In this document: positions 27,294 to 36,418 of the stretch, piece by piece
Layout: each line of letters starts with the position of its first letter
Position numbering within the stretch: position 1 is the first letter of the stretch
Assembly (NCBI GenBank): GCA_030694975.1
Contig: JAUYTU010000040.1
Location: 1 to 64,000, forward strand
DNA: 64,000 bases
Reading direction: 5' to 3'
From: Erysipelotrichaceae bacterium
GTDB taxonomy: Bacteria; Bacillota_I; Bacilli_A; Erysipelotrichales; Erysipelotrichaceae
Translations under genes and position numbers: made by a program
The notes under the pieces: model-generated
Seen by the model: the letters and a program-made list of their open reading frames with translations, nothing else
Database searches by the model: none
What the model was told of the DNA's origin: nothing

Positions 27294-27884
27294 ATGATTA
27301 CAATTGAACAAGTAGAGAAGTTAAAAAAGTATACCGGGGTCTCTTATGCAACAGCGAAAGAAGCTCTCGAACAAACCGATGGAGACATCTTGGAAGCAGT
27401 GATCTTGTTGGAAAAACAACAAAAGATCCAGCCTCAAAGTGAGAAAATCGTTGAAACCAAGTTTGAAGAAAAAGCAAAAAGTTTTGATGGAAGTGGGAAG
27501 AAGTCAAAAGATTCTGAAGTCAATGAAACATTCAGAGAAATCGGTCGATTCCTAAAAGACCTGTTGCACAAAGGCAACACCAATCGCTTCGATGTGATTA
27601 AGGACAAGAAAGTCGTAATGATGATCCCGATGACGTTGTTTGTCCTTCTGATCTTATTTGCCTTCTGGTTTATGTTACCTCTGTTAGTTATTGGCCTATT
27701 CTTTGGCTATGGATACCGTTTCAGCGGTACTGATCTAGAGAAAACCAAAGTCAACGAAGCCGTCGATAAAGTTACGGATGTGACATTGAAAGCCGGTGAA
27801 ATCGTCGCGAAAGCTGCAAGTGATTTATCGAAAGAAATCCAAAAGAAAGATGACACACAACATGGAGAGAATTCTAATCATTGA
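27294..27884 (+). CDS. DUF4342 domain membrane protein
   Basis: A 196-aa protein. The N-terminal helical domain (about residues 1-45, ITIEQVEKLKKYTGVSYATA and on) resembles a UBA-like DUF4342 module. A charged linker follows, then a membrane hairpin (about 103-143) and a lysine-rich amphipathic tail. Function is unknown. The ATG follows AAAGAGGA. The next gene, a response regulator, starts inside its last 23 bases, so the three genes to 29989 form one coupled operon. A link to envelope stress sensing is inferred from that pairing. Confidence 0.75.
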   Translation: MITIEQVEKLKKYTGVSYATAKEALEQTDGDILEAVILLEKQQKIQPQSEKIVETKFEEKAKSFDGSGKKSKDSEVNETFREIGRFLKDLLHKGNTNRFDVIKDKKVVMMIPMTLFVLLILFAFWFMLPLLVIGLFFGYGYRFSGTDLEKTKVNEAVDKVTDVTLKAGEIVAKAASDLSKEIQKKDDTQHGENSNH

Positions 27885-28533
27885 AGACGAAGAGAAAATA
27901 GCCCGATTTGTTGAACTTGAATTGACACATGAAGGCTATCAGATCGAAAAAGCCATGGATGGACGGGACGGGTTAGAAAGAATCAAAGCCCGTCCTTTCG
28001 ACTTGATTCTGCTCGATGTCATGTTACCGACCATCAACGGCATCGAAGTATTACGGCGAATCCGCCAAACCAAGGATGTACCAGTTATTCTTTTAACCGC
28101 ACGCGACTCCGTCATTGATAAAGTTATGGGACTTGATGCTGGTGCGGATGATTACGTAACCAAACCTTTTGCTATTGAGGAACTTTTGGCGAGGATTCGT
28201 ACGACGTTGCGAAAAAGAAAAACCACAAGGAATACCATTTTAACGCACGGGGAGTGCAACCTAGATATTACACGTCGTACGTGTTTGATTAAAGGTGTAT
28301 CGGTTGAGCTTACTAAAAAAGAATTTGATTTACTTCAGCTATTACTTGAAAACAAAAATCACGTATTATCCAGGGAAATATTACTTGAAAAAATATGGGG
28401 ATATGAATTTGACGGTACAACCAATGCCATCGATGTCTATATCCGTCATTTACGAATGAAAATCGAAGAACCTTTCAACCAGCAAATCATTACGGCCATT
28501 CGTGGCATTGGTTATGTGATTAAAGATGAGTGA
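27862..28533 (+). CDS. OmpR/PhoB-family response regulator
   Basis: A 223-aa transcription regulator. The receiver domain (1-115) carries the phosphoacceptor Asp52 in LILLDVMLP, the acidic pair at Glu8-Asp9, and the conserved Lys in VTKPF (about 101). The winged-helix DNA-binding domain (about 130-223) ends DVYIRHLRMKIE...IRGIGYVIKDE. The start is the ATG at 27862 (MERILIIED), inside the upstream gene; longer readings do not match the family. It partners the histidine kinase that overlaps its stop codon. Confidence 0.92.
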   Translation: MERILIIEDEEKIARFVELELTHEGYQIEKAMDGRDGLERIKARPFDLILLDVMLPTINGIEVLRRIRQTKDVPVILLTARDSVIDKVMGLDAGADDYVTKPFAIEELLARIRTTLRKRKTTRNTILTHGECNLDITRRTCLIKGVSVELTKKEFDLLQLLLENKNHVLSREILLEKIWGYEFDGTTNAIDVYIRHLRMKIEEPFNQQIITAIRGIGYVIKDE

Positions 28534-29989
28534 TTCAAATAAGAAGTTAAAGGTGAGAACTTTAAACCAAACCCGGTCTTCCATTGTGATCAAATTGAAT
28601 CTATCGATGATGGGTCTTTTAATTTCAGCCATGATTGCCATGAATCTTGTCATTTCTACACTTTTCTTTGGCTATATCCTTTATCAAAGCGAAGCAATGA
28701 TTGAAAAACTGATGAAACAAACGGAAGTCACCCAATCTATATCGACCAATGAGATCACGTATCTTGACTATACATTTAGCACAACGAATCAAACCCTTGG
28801 ATGGCAACTGCCATCAACCATTCAAGGATGGCTGCCTTTGCAAGAACAAAGCTACCGAAGTCTTGGATATCTTGGAAGTGATCAACTTTCATTTGTTGAT
28901 CGCATTCTTAACTTAGAATACAGAGTGTATGTACCTTATCAGGACAGTTTCATTCAAGTAAGTCACAAGATCTTCGATTCAATGAAAACACTGGCTTGGC
29001 TGCTAATTTTTCTTTTCGGGTTTGAACTGATCATGATTGTATCCCGGTTTTCAAAAAATCACGTAAGAATTGCGGAAGCGCTTAAACCCCTGACTCAATT
29101 AACCGAGTCCGCAAAAAGTCTTCAAGAGGATATGAGAAAGTTAACAACTTTTAAGAAAACAGATCTTGAGAGTATGGCTGGAGCGATAAGCAAAATTGAT
29201 GCTAAGAAGTTGGATCAGAATACCTTTGTTCAATATGATCAGGAAGAACTGCGAGAACTGGCGGATGCCATCAATGATCTGTTGATGCGAATCAATGAGT
29301 CCTATCAAGCGCAAGTCCGATTCGTATCTGATGCATCGCATGAGCTGCGAACGCCGATCGCTGTCATCCAGGGATATGCTAACATGTTGGACCGTTGGGG
29401 GAAAAGTGATGAAAAAACCCTGAATGAATCCATTGATGCTATCAAAGGTGAGTCCGATCATATGAAAACACTCATTGAACATCTCTTGTTTCTGGCGCGT
29501 GGAGACAGTGATACCATTCGCTTACAACTCGAGAATTTCAATGTCAGTGAGTTGTTAGAGGAAGTTATTAAAGAAGCACGACTCATCGATCAGAGCCATC
29601 AATATGAGTTTGAACAAGTTGAACCGTTATGGATCGTGGCTGATAAGCAACTCATTAAGCAAGTCTTGCGAATCTTGGTGGACAACGCGATGAAATACTC
29701 TTTGGAAAATGAGAAAATCATTTTAAAGCTTGCGAAGGGAAATGATCAGATTCATATCGTCGTACAAGACAATGGAGTTGGCATAAAACCACAAGACGTC
29801 CCTCATATTTTCGACCGGTTCTACCGATCGGATGAATCACGCGATAAAAAAACCGGGGGTTCCGGCTTAGGATTGGCCATTGCCAAATGGATCATCGAAA
29901 AACATGGCGGTCACTTCGAAGTGATCAGCCGAGTCGGTATCGGTACCCGAATAACAGTTACTTTAAAGAATGAGATCAACTTAAAATGA
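28526..29989 (+). CDS. Membrane histidine kinase
   Basis: A 487-aa sensor kinase with two membrane helices (about residues 28-54 and 151-172) bracketing an external domain of about 95 residues. A HAMP-like linker follows. The phosphorylated His272 lies in SDASHELRTP, and the ATPase domain has DNAMKYS (N box), DNGVGI (G1) and GGSGLGLAI (G2). It autophosphorylates and signals to the upstream response regulator, whose gene overlaps it by eight bases. The signal is unknown. Domain order and length are normal for an OmpR-linked kinase. Confidence 0.92.
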   Translation: MSDSNKKLKVRTLNQTRSSIVIKLNLSMMGLLISAMIAMNLVISTLFFGYILYQSEAMIEKLMKQTEVTQSISTNEITYLDYTFSTTNQTLGWQLPSTIQGWLPLQEQSYRSLGYLGSDQLSFVDRILNLEYRVYVPYQDSFIQVSHKIFDSMKTLAWLLIFLFGFELIMIVSRFSKNHVRIAEALKPLTQLTESAKSLQEDMRKLTTFKKTDLESMAGAISKIDAKKLDQNTFVQYDQEELRELADAINDLLMRINESYQAQVRFVSDASHELRTPIAVIQGYANMLDRWGKSDEKTLNESIDAIKGESDHMKTLIEHLLFLARGDSDTIRLQLENFNVSELLEEVIKEARLIDQSHQYEFEQVEPLWIVADKQLIKQVLRILVDNAMKYSLENEKIILKLAKGNDQIHIVVQDNGVGIKPQDVPHIFDRFYRSDESRDKKTGGSGLGLAIAKWIIEKHGGHFEVISRVGIGTRITVTLKNEINLK

Positions 29990-30046
29990 GTCGGTCTCGT
30001 TTTATTTTCTATTATATTATTTTTTTTGAATATCAAAGGCAAACAG

Positions 30047-30075
30047 TTGACGAGATTTGTAAATGCGATTATACT
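30047..30075 (+). promoter_or_regulatory. Promoter of the histidine operon
   Basis: -35 TTGACG (30047-30052) and -10 TATACT (30070-30075) are exactly 17 bp apart. They lie about 48 bases before the leader peptide start. Confidence 0.8.
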
Positions 30076-30122
30076 GTATTCATGCTTTAGTGCTTTATCG
30101 TAGTAAAGTAAAGAGGGGCAAT

Positions 30123-30170
30123 ATGACAAACATACTATTAAAAGCGAATGCTCATCATCATCACACCTAA
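30123..30170 (+). CDS. hisL: Histidine operon leader peptide (15 aa, four His codons in a row)
   Basis: The ORF reads MTNILLKANAHHHHT and stops at TAA. It has a good ribosome binding site (GAGGGG at 30113-30118). Four consecutive His codons (30153-30164) sit just before alternative RNA hairpins and a terminator. This is the layout of transcription attenuation: ribosome stalling at His codons when charged tRNA-His is scarce. Named by analogy with enterobacterial hisL; no sequence homology is implied. Confidence 0.85.
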   Translation: MTNILLKANAHHHHT

Positions 30171-30172
30171 AG

Positions 30173-30274
30173 TTTGCGACCAATTCACGGATGCAAGCTC
30201 TTATTGTCATGAAAGCCGCATCCGCAAATCTCTGTGAATAGTTGAAGAGCATGCGCATCCGGCATGCTTTTTTT
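30173..30274 (+). promoter_or_regulatory. his attenuator: alternative hairpins and terminator
   Basis: Terminator: AGCATGC (30248-30254), loop GCATCCG, GCATGCT (30262-30268), then T to 30274. Upstream, CGGATGC (30188-30194) can pair with GCATCCG at 30218-30224, supported by TTTGCG/CGCAAA and ATTCAC/GTGAAT pairs. Alternatively, CGGATGC plus GCTCTT (30197-30202) can pair with AAGAGC (30245-30250) and GCATCCG (30255-30261). The latter pairing would occupy the terminator's left arm. The pairings are read by eye; the switching mechanism is inferred. Confidence 0.8.
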
Positions 30275-30292
30275 AATGAAAGAGGTACAACG

Positions 30293-31549
30293 ATGGTACA
30301 ACTGAAAAATCTGTTACCCGACGGTGTTGAAACACTTTACGGAGATGAATATGCATTCAAAGATGAAATTCTTAACAATGTGAAAGAAACGTTTCGGAGT
30401 TTTGGCTATCGCCAAATTCTGACACCTACTTTCGAATACCTTGATCTATATAAAGAAATGTTTGGTGGGATCAATCTCAAGCAAATGCTTAAATTTATCA
30501 GTCCTCAAGGCGATATCATGGTTCTAAGACCTGACGCCACGATTCCGGTTGCCCGAATGGCGGCAAAGAATTATAAAGACCGAGTTGATTATTTAAAATT
30601 CTTCTATACAGCTCCAATTTTCAGACAATTGGAATCTCAAAAAGGCGATGAAAGAGAATTTCTTCAAGCCGGTATTGAATACTTTGCCAATGCACAACCG
30701 GAATGCGACGCTGAGGTGATTGCCATCGGTATCAAAACCTTACTGGACAATGGTGTACAAAATTTTCGAATTGATTTGGGACAGGTTGACTACTTGGGAT
30801 CCTTGCTTGAAGAGGCTGAACCGGATGAACAAGTGCGCAAGCGCATCATCGAACTGATCGAAAGTAAAAATCAAGGAGAATTGAGATTCTATTTAGATCA
30901 ACGATCGATTGACATACGCTATAAAGAATTGATTCTAAATATTGTAAATATGTATGGCAGGCCGGAGGAAGTCCTACCTCTTGCCCGCGCTTGCGCTATC
31001 AATCAGAGAATGAGAAATGCCATTAATAATTGTGAGCAAGTTTATCAGATTCTCAGTGATTACAGCTATAATAAGTATATCATCTTTGATTTGGGTTTCA
31101 CGAATCCTCTGAATTATTATACAGGCATCATTTTTAAAGGGTATGTCAACAATTTCGGTAAAGCCGTCCTTCAAGGTGGCCGTTATGATCAACTGACCCA
31201 AAACTTCGGAACCTTCAAACCCGCCTGTGGGTTTGGAATGAATATCAATTACTTAGTAGACATTGTCAGTTTGACGAAATCGAAAGATTCAGTTGCTTGT
31301 TATACCGACTATCTGATTCTATATGAAGAGCTCCAACGCAAACAAGCGATCGAATTGAGCCAACAATTGCGTTCGAAGGGATTTATCGTTGAAACAGACG
31401 TACTAACGGATATTGAAATACAAATCGAACAAGCCAGACAAAGAAACATCCGCGATATTCTAAAGATTGAGGACAAGGATATCGTTGTTGTCTCTGTCAT
31501 TCAAAATGGCATCATTAACGATATTAAGGAGATATTAAAGAATGGATAA
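30293..31549 (+). CDS. hisZ: ATP phosphoribosyltransferase regulatory subunit HisZ
   Basis: A 418-aa paralogue of class II histidyl-tRNA synthetase without aminoacylation function. It activates and gives histidine feedback control to the short HisG. The class II core is visible from LLPDGVETLYG through the motif 2 region (YTAPIFRQLESQKGDEREFLQAGIE) and GGRYDQLTQNFG. The start ATG 30293 follows GAAAGAGG; upstream in-frame Met codons lie within the terminator. First structural gene of the operon; it overlaps hisG by eight bases. Confidence 0.92.
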   Translation: MVQLKNLLPDGVETLYGDEYAFKDEILNNVKETFRSFGYRQILTPTFEYLDLYKEMFGGINLKQMLKFISPQGDIMVLRPDATIPVARMAAKNYKDRVDYLKFFYTAPIFRQLESQKGDEREFLQAGIEYFANAQPECDAEVIAIGIKTLLDNGVQNFRIDLGQVDYLGSLLEEAEPDEQVRKRIIELIESKNQGELRFYLDQRSIDIRYKELILNIVNMYGRPEEVLPLARACAINQRMRNAINNCEQVYQILSDYSYNKYIIFDLGFTNPLNYYTGIIFKGYVNNFGKAVLQGGRYDQLTQNFGTFKPACGFGMNINYLVDIVSLTKSKDSVACYTDYLILYEELQRKQAIELSQQLRSKGFIVETDVLTDIEIQIEQARQRNIRDILKIEDKDIVVVSVIQNGIINDIKEILKNG

Positions 31550-32183
31550 AGTTAAAATTGCTTTGGCAAAAGGGCGTACAGCTGAGGATGCGATAAAGTT
31601 ACTTGCCATGGCAGGGGTAGAGTTTGCGGATTACAGTAAAAACAGTCGTAAACTGATTTTCAAAGATACTTCCAACGAAATTGAAATGATTCTTGTCAAA
31701 TCCGGTGATGTTCCGATTTATGTGGAAAAAGGGGCAGCGGATATCGGAGTCGTCGGCAAGGATGTGTTGTTAGAAGAAGATGCGGATGTATTTGAGGTAT
31801 TGAATCTGAAGTTTGGTATTTGCCGGATGTGTGTGTGCGGTCGAAAAGATTTCGAGTGGTCAACCCATCGTAAATTGATTGTCGCATCGAAGTATCCCAA
31901 GATTGCTAAGAATTACTTTGATTTAAAAGGAATTCACTGTGAAATCATTAAACTTAATGGTTCGGTCGAGTTGGCACCCATTATCGGTCTAGCAGATGTA
32001 ATCGTCGATATCGTTGAGTCAGGTAAAACATTAAAAGAAAATCATTTGGAAGTACTTCAGGAAATCACGCAAATCAGTACACGTCTTATCGTAAATAAGG
32101 TCAGTCTGAAAACAAAATCAACCATCATCAAGGAATTAATTCGGAAATTGGATGATGTAACTCAGAAAGGAGAACTTCAATGA
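31542..32183 (+). CDS. hisG: ATP phosphoribosyltransferase catalytic subunit, short form
   Basis: First enzyme of histidine biosynthesis: joins ATP and PRPP to give phosphoribosyl-ATP. At 213 aa it is the short form, which lacks the C-terminal regulatory domain and needs HisZ, encoded just upstream. Family landmarks are IALAKGR at the N-terminus, DIGVVGKDVL, and the PRPP-binding region near SVELAPIIGLADVIVDIVESGKTL. Good AAGGAGAT precedes the ATG. The gene overlaps both neighbours slightly. Confidence 0.95.
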   Translation: MDKVKIALAKGRTAEDAIKLLAMAGVEFADYSKNSRKLIFKDTSNEIEMILVKSGDVPIYVEKGAADIGVVGKDVLLEEDADVFEVLNLKFGICRMCVCGRKDFEWSTHRKLIVASKYPKIAKNYFDLKGIHCEIIKLNGSVELAPIIGLADVIVDIVESGKTLKENHLEVLQEITQISTRLIVNKVSLKTKSTIIKELIRKLDDVTQKGELQ

Positions 32184-33460
32184 AAATCGTAGAAGTATAC
32201 GGAAAAGACTATGATAGAATCCTAGATCGTCTGATACGTCGGGGAGATGATGACTTTCTTGAGGTCGACCTGACCGTAAATGAAATTATCAAGGATGTAA
32301 GGGCAAATATGGATGATGCTCTTTTTGCCTATACAAAGAAATTTGATGGAGCGACTCTTACAAAGATCAGCGTATCAAAAGAAGAGATGGCCGAAGCAAT
32401 GAAGTCTGTCGATGCAGAGCTTGTTACCATCATGAAAGAAGCCGCATCCAATATACGTGAGTATCACCAGCTTCAAAAAGAGAAAACCTGGCTTCAAACC
32501 AAGTCGAATGGCGTCATTCTCGGACAACTGATCACACCCATTCAGCGGGTCGGTGTGTATGTTCCCGGAGGGAAAGCCACTTATCCGTCGACCTTACTGA
32601 TGAATGTCATCCCGGCACAAGTCGCTGGGGTTAAGTCGATTGCTATTGTTACCCCTCCGGACAAAGATGGAAATATCGATCCGAAAATCTTAGCGGCCGC
32701 ACATATTCTTGGAGTTTCAGAGATTTATAAAGTAGGCGGTGCACAAGCTGTCGCTGCCTTGGCCTATGGAACACAATCGATTAAACCGGTCAGTAAAATC
32801 GTCGGCCCTGGCAATATTTATGTCGCAAGAGCCAAACGTGCAGTCTTTGGACGGGTGGATATTGATATGATTGCCGGACCCAGTGAAATTTGTGTGATCG
32901 CAGATGAAGATGCGAATTCGACGTTTGTGGCAGCGGATTTACTTTCACAGGCAGAACACGACGAAATGGCCTCCGCAATTTTAGTGACACACTCCAAAAA
33001 ACTAGCTCTCGATGTTATTAGAGAACTTGAAAGTCAAACAGAGAAGAGTGTACGTCGTGATATCATTGAAGAGTCGCTGGCAAACTACGGGTATATCTTT
33101 TTGACAAAAGATATTGAGTCTTCCATTGAACTGGCAAATGAACTTGCTCCAGAACATCTTGAACTTATGCTTAAGGATCCTTTTTCTTATTTGTCGAAAA
33201 TCGAGAATGCCGGTGCGATTTTCTTGGGTGAATACACCCCGGAACCCATCGGAGACTACTTTGCCGGACCCAACCACACCTTACCGACCGCATCCACGGC
33301 AAAGTTCTCATCACCATTAGGAGTTTATGATTTCATGAAAAAATCGAGTATTATCTACTATCCGAAATCCGCTCTTGACGAAGTGAGTGATAAAGTTATA
33401 AAGTTTGCAGTAAGTGAAGGGTTGGATGCCCATGCCAACGCCTTGAGAGTGAGAAAATGA
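32180..33460 (+). CDS. hisD: Histidinol dehydrogenase
   Basis: A 426-aa zinc-dependent NAD enzyme catalysing the last two oxidations, histidinol to histidine. Typical stretches are RVGVYVPGGKATYPSTLLMN, GGAQAVAALAYGT, KIVGPGN, the zinc/active-site region LSQAEHDE and the ending APEHLEL...GPNHTLPT. Length and start (ATG after AAAGGAG) are normal. It overlaps hisG by four bases. Confidence 0.96.
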   Translation: MKIVEVYGKDYDRILDRLIRRGDDDFLEVDLTVNEIIKDVRANMDDALFAYTKKFDGATLTKISVSKEEMAEAMKSVDAELVTIMKEAASNIREYHQLQKEKTWLQTKSNGVILGQLITPIQRVGVYVPGGKATYPSTLLMNVIPAQVAGVKSIAIVTPPDKDGNIDPKILAAAHILGVSEIYKVGGAQAVAALAYGTQSIKPVSKIVGPGNIYVARAKRAVFGRVDIDMIAGPSEICVIADEDANSTFVAADLLSQAEHDEMASAILVTHSKKLALDVIRELESQTEKSVRRDIIEESLANYGYIFLTKDIESSIELANELAPEHLELMLKDPFSYLSKIENAGAIFLGEYTPEPIGDYFAGPNHTLPTASTAKFSSPLGVYDFMKKSSIIYYPKSALDEVSDKVIKFAVSEGLDAHANALRVRK

Positions 33461-33461
33461 T

Positions 33462-34520
33462 ATGAATAAAAACGTTAGAACGAAAATCGCAAACCTGGTT
33501 CCTTATAAAGTAAGTACCACAAATTATCGGTGGACACTCAACGCGAATGAAAGTCCCGCTAATTTGTTTGACGTTTGGCAAGAAGAAATACTGGCCGAGT
33601 TAAAGAAGGAGAGCATTAACCTCTATCCCAGCGCAAACAGTGATGAGCTGCGTGAGATGCTTGCAAAAATCAATAACTGCTCCGCAGACAATATCGTTTG
33701 CGGTAATGGCTCGGATGAAATCATAAAAATGATTACAGAAGTATATGTGGACCAGGGAGATAAAGTCATTATCCCCACGCCTACTTTTTCTGAGTATTTC
33801 ACATCGGTTACCGTAGCCGGTGGAGAAATCGTACCTATTGAATCCAAAGCAGACTTTACCTTTGATATTGATGCGATCATCGATTCGGCCAATCAAAATC
33901 AGGCAAAACTGATTTTCCTATGTGTGCCTAACAATCCAACCGGATGTGCGATGTCACAACAGGATATTGATAGAATCATATTGGGTACAGAATCCATCAT
34001 TGCCATCGATGAAGCTTACTTTGAGTTCTATGGTAAAACATCAGCACCGATTGCCTTAAAAAACCAACGGATCATTGTTATGAGAACATTGTCCAAAGCG
34101 TTTGGAGTCGCGGGAATCCGGTTGGGATACGCAATCGCCCAACCCGAAACCATTGATTTGATTCAACGGGTGCGCATGCCTTACAATATCAGCGCTCTAA
34201 CACAGGCGGTGGCGAGAGTCGCCGTTAAGAATTCTGAACAGATTCAACAGTTAACTCAATGGATGATCGAAGAACGTAACCGGATGATTGATGAGCTTTC
34301 TACTCTCAATCTTGAAATCATCGAAAGTCATACGAATTTTATTCTTTATCGCAGTGAAAAATTTGAAAAGCTGGTCAATGCTTTCGAGTCTGAGCGAATC
34401 GGAGTTCGCATCTATCCCCTAAATCCGATGTTAAAGAACTGCATTCGGATCAGTTTAGGAACAAAAGAAGCAAATGATGCGGTCATTGCCGTATTCAAGG
34501 AGGTAGTTAACAATGTCTAG
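33462..34520 (+). CDS. hisC: Histidinol-phosphate aminotransferase
   Basis: A 352-aa fold-type I PLP aminotransferase making histidinol phosphate from imidazole acetol phosphate and glutamate. The PLP-binding Lys212 is in RTLSKAFGVAG; LNANESP near the N-terminus, CVPNNPTG and the C-terminal IRISLGT arginine are all present. It starts one base after the hisD stop with only a weak ribosome binding site, consistent with coupled translation. Confidence 0.94.
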   Translation: MNKNVRTKIANLVPYKVSTTNYRWTLNANESPANLFDVWQEEILAELKKESINLYPSANSDELREMLAKINNCSADNIVCGNGSDEIIKMITEVYVDQGDKVIIPTPTFSEYFTSVTVAGGEIVPIESKADFTFDIDAIIDSANQNQAKLIFLCVPNNPTGCAMSQQDIDRIILGTESIIAIDEAYFEFYGKTSAPIALKNQRIIVMRTLSKAFGVAGIRLGYAIAQPETIDLIQRVRMPYNISALTQAVARVAVKNSEQIQQLTQWMIEERNRMIDELSTLNLEIIESHTNFILYRSEKFEKLVNAFESERIGVRIYPLNPMLKNCIRISLGTKEANDAVIAVFKEVVNNV

Positions 34521-35100
34521 AAACAGTCAGATTGAACGCAATACCACCGAAACCCAAATCAAGATTAATTTCGAGTTGGATGGTACAGGCACTTACAAAA
34601 TTGCGAGTGGAGTGCGCTTCTTTGATCATATGCTTGAACTCTTTACGAGGCATGGTCGCTTTACTTTATCGGTGGCGTGTGTAGGGGATGTTGATGTGGA
34701 TGCCCATCACTCCGTTGAAGATATCGGAATATGTCTGGGGCTAGCAATAAAGGAAGCCATGGGTGACAAAAAAGGCATCCTTCGTTATGCTACCGCGTTT
34801 ACTCCCATGGATGAAGCTCTCAGTCGCGTCTCCCTGGATATCAGCAATCGCAGTTTTCTGGTTTTTGACTCAACCTTCACCAACGATCGGGTGGGCGATC
34901 TGCCTACAGAACTAGTTGAAGAGTTCTTTCGTGCGGTTGCTTTTAATGCGGGACTGACCTTGCACATCGCAGTTGAATACGGTAAAAACAATCACCACAT
35001 GATTGAGGCGATTTTTAAGGGATTTGGACGTGCTTTACGTGAGGCAACGCGCATCGATGCAACGATGGACGGTGTCATGTCGACCAAAGGACAGTTGTAA
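34513..35100 (+). CDS. hisB: Imidazoleglycerol-phosphate dehydratase
   Basis: A 195-aa monofunctional dehydratase (no phosphatase domain as in enterobacterial HisB). The manganese-binding motifs FFDHMLELFTRHG, DAHHSVEDIGICLG and NNHHMIEAIFKGFGRAL are intact. It converts imidazole glycerol phosphate to imidazole acetol phosphate. The ATG follows CAAGGAGG and overlaps hisC by eight bases. Confidence 0.96.
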   Translation: MSRNSQIERNTTETQIKINFELDGTGTYKIASGVRFFDHMLELFTRHGRFTLSVACVGDVDVDAHHSVEDIGICLGLAIKEAMGDKKGILRYATAFTPMDEALSRVSLDISNRSFLVFDSTFTNDRVGDLPTELVEEFFRAVAFNAGLTLHIAVEYGKNNHHMIEAIFKGFGRALREATRIDATMDGVMSTKGQL

Positions 35101-35102
35101 AT

Positions 35103-35711
35103 ATGATTGTCATCGTAGATTATGGTGTCGGAAATATCCGAAACGTTGAGCGTGCCTTTACAAAATTAAACATGGAAGTCGTTGTAACAAGAGATATTGA
35201 ACGTATTGATCAGGCACAGGCCATCATTTTACCTGGTGTAGGAGCGTTTCGTGATGCTATTTCAAACCTAAAGAAATATGATTTGGTGGAATGTCTGAAG
35301 CGAAATGCGGCGAAGGGGACATGGATCGTCGGTATTTGTCTGGGGATGCAACTGCTTTATGATAAAAGTTATGAAGATGGGGAATATGAAGGGTTGGGCT
35401 TACTGCGAGGTGAAATCGTGAAGTTTGATGATTCAGAACTGAAAGTTCCGCACATGGGGTGGAATCAACTGGTCAAAAGACATGAAGATGAAATTGGAAA
35501 AGGTTTATCAGAGAACGATTATGTGTACTTTGTGCACTCCTATTACCTAAAAAATGAAGACGCAGATTCGGTAATCTTTACAAGTTCATACGGAGTCGAT
35601 GTTCCAGCCATCATTCGCAAAAAGAACATGATCGGCATGCAGTTTCACCCGGAAAAAAGCGGAGAAGTCGGTGTTAAAATTCTCAGTAATTTGAAGGAGT
35701 TGATTGTATGA
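35103..35711 (+). CDS. hisH: Imidazole glycerol phosphate synthase, glutaminase subunit
   Basis: A 202-aa class I glutamine amidotransferase supplying ammonia to HisF. The catalytic triad is seen as Cys79 in GICLGMQ, and His182 and Glu184 in QFHPEKSG. The N-terminal VDYGVGNIRNV is typical. The start is two bases after the hisB stop, with a poor ribosome binding site. It overlaps hisA by four bases. Confidence 0.95.
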   Translation: MIVIVDYGVGNIRNVERAFTKLNMEVVVTRDIERIDQAQAIILPGVGAFRDAISNLKKYDLVECLKRNAAKGTWIVGICLGMQLLYDKSYEDGEYEGLGLLRGEIVKFDDSELKVPHMGWNQLVKRHEDEIGKGLSENDYVYFVHSYYLKNEDADSVIFTSSYGVDVPAIIRKKNMIGMQFHPEKSGEVGVKILSNLKELIV

Positions 35712-36418
35712 TCGTCTTTCCGGCTATTGATATACGCGATGGAAAATGTGTGCGTCTTGTGCAAGGTCGTGCGGATCAACAAACAGTTTATTATCAAGAT
35801 CCCATCGAAGTTGCGAAACTGTGGGAAGCACAAGGGGCAACATATTTACATGTCATTGACTTGGATGGGGCTTTTGGCCGACGTTCAAGAAATCGATCAA
35901 TCATTGCATCAATCATCGAACAAATAAAAATCCCAATTCAAGTGGGAGGTGGCGTGCGCACATTTGAAGATGCAAAGGAGTTATTTGATCTTGGGGCTAC
36001 TCGTGTGATTTTAGGTACAGCAGCCATTAAAAATCCAAGACTGCTTGATGCGTTGCTTTTGCTTTATAAAGAAAAAGTAGTCGTTTCCCTCGACTGCCTG
36101 GATGGCATGGTTCAAGTTGAGGGTTGGGTTGATGGAAGTGTTATTGACGCTTTCGAGTTTGCCTTAACGCTGAAACAAAAAGGGGTTAAGACCATTGTTT
36201 ATACCGACATTTCAAAAGACGGCATGTTAGAAGGTCCCAGTTTTGAACAATTATCAACCATTCAAACCAGTGGGATCGATGTTATCGCTTCGGGTGGAGT
36301 ATCGAAGATCGACGATGTGATAGCAATTAAAGAAATGGGTATATATGGAGCTATCGTCGGCAAAGCTTTGTATGAGAGGAGAATCGATTTGAAAGAGTTG
36401 ATGGAGGTAGTATGTTAG
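35708..36418 (+). CDS. hisA: ProFAR isomerase
   Basis: A 236-aa (beta/alpha)8 barrel isomerase acting on ProFAR. The first catalytic Asp is in [17 protein letters not shown] (residue 8) and the second in the VSLDCLDG region (about 129-133); the phosphate sites GGGVR and ASGGVS are present. It shares ancestry with HisF, which follows. It begins after AAGGAG inside the hisH end and overlaps hisF by seven bases. Confidence 0.95.
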   Translation: MIVFPAIDIRDGKCVRLVQGRADQQTVYYQDPIEVAKLWEAQGATYLHVIDLDGAFGRRSRNRSIIASIIEQIKIPIQVGGGVRTFEDAKELFDLGATRVILGTAAIKNPRLLDALLLLYKEKVVVSLDCLDGMVQVEGWVDGSVIDAFEFALTLKQKGVKTIVYTDISKDGMLEGPSFEQLSTIQTSGIDVIASGGVSKIDDVIAIKEMGIYGAIVGKALYERRIDLKELMEVVC

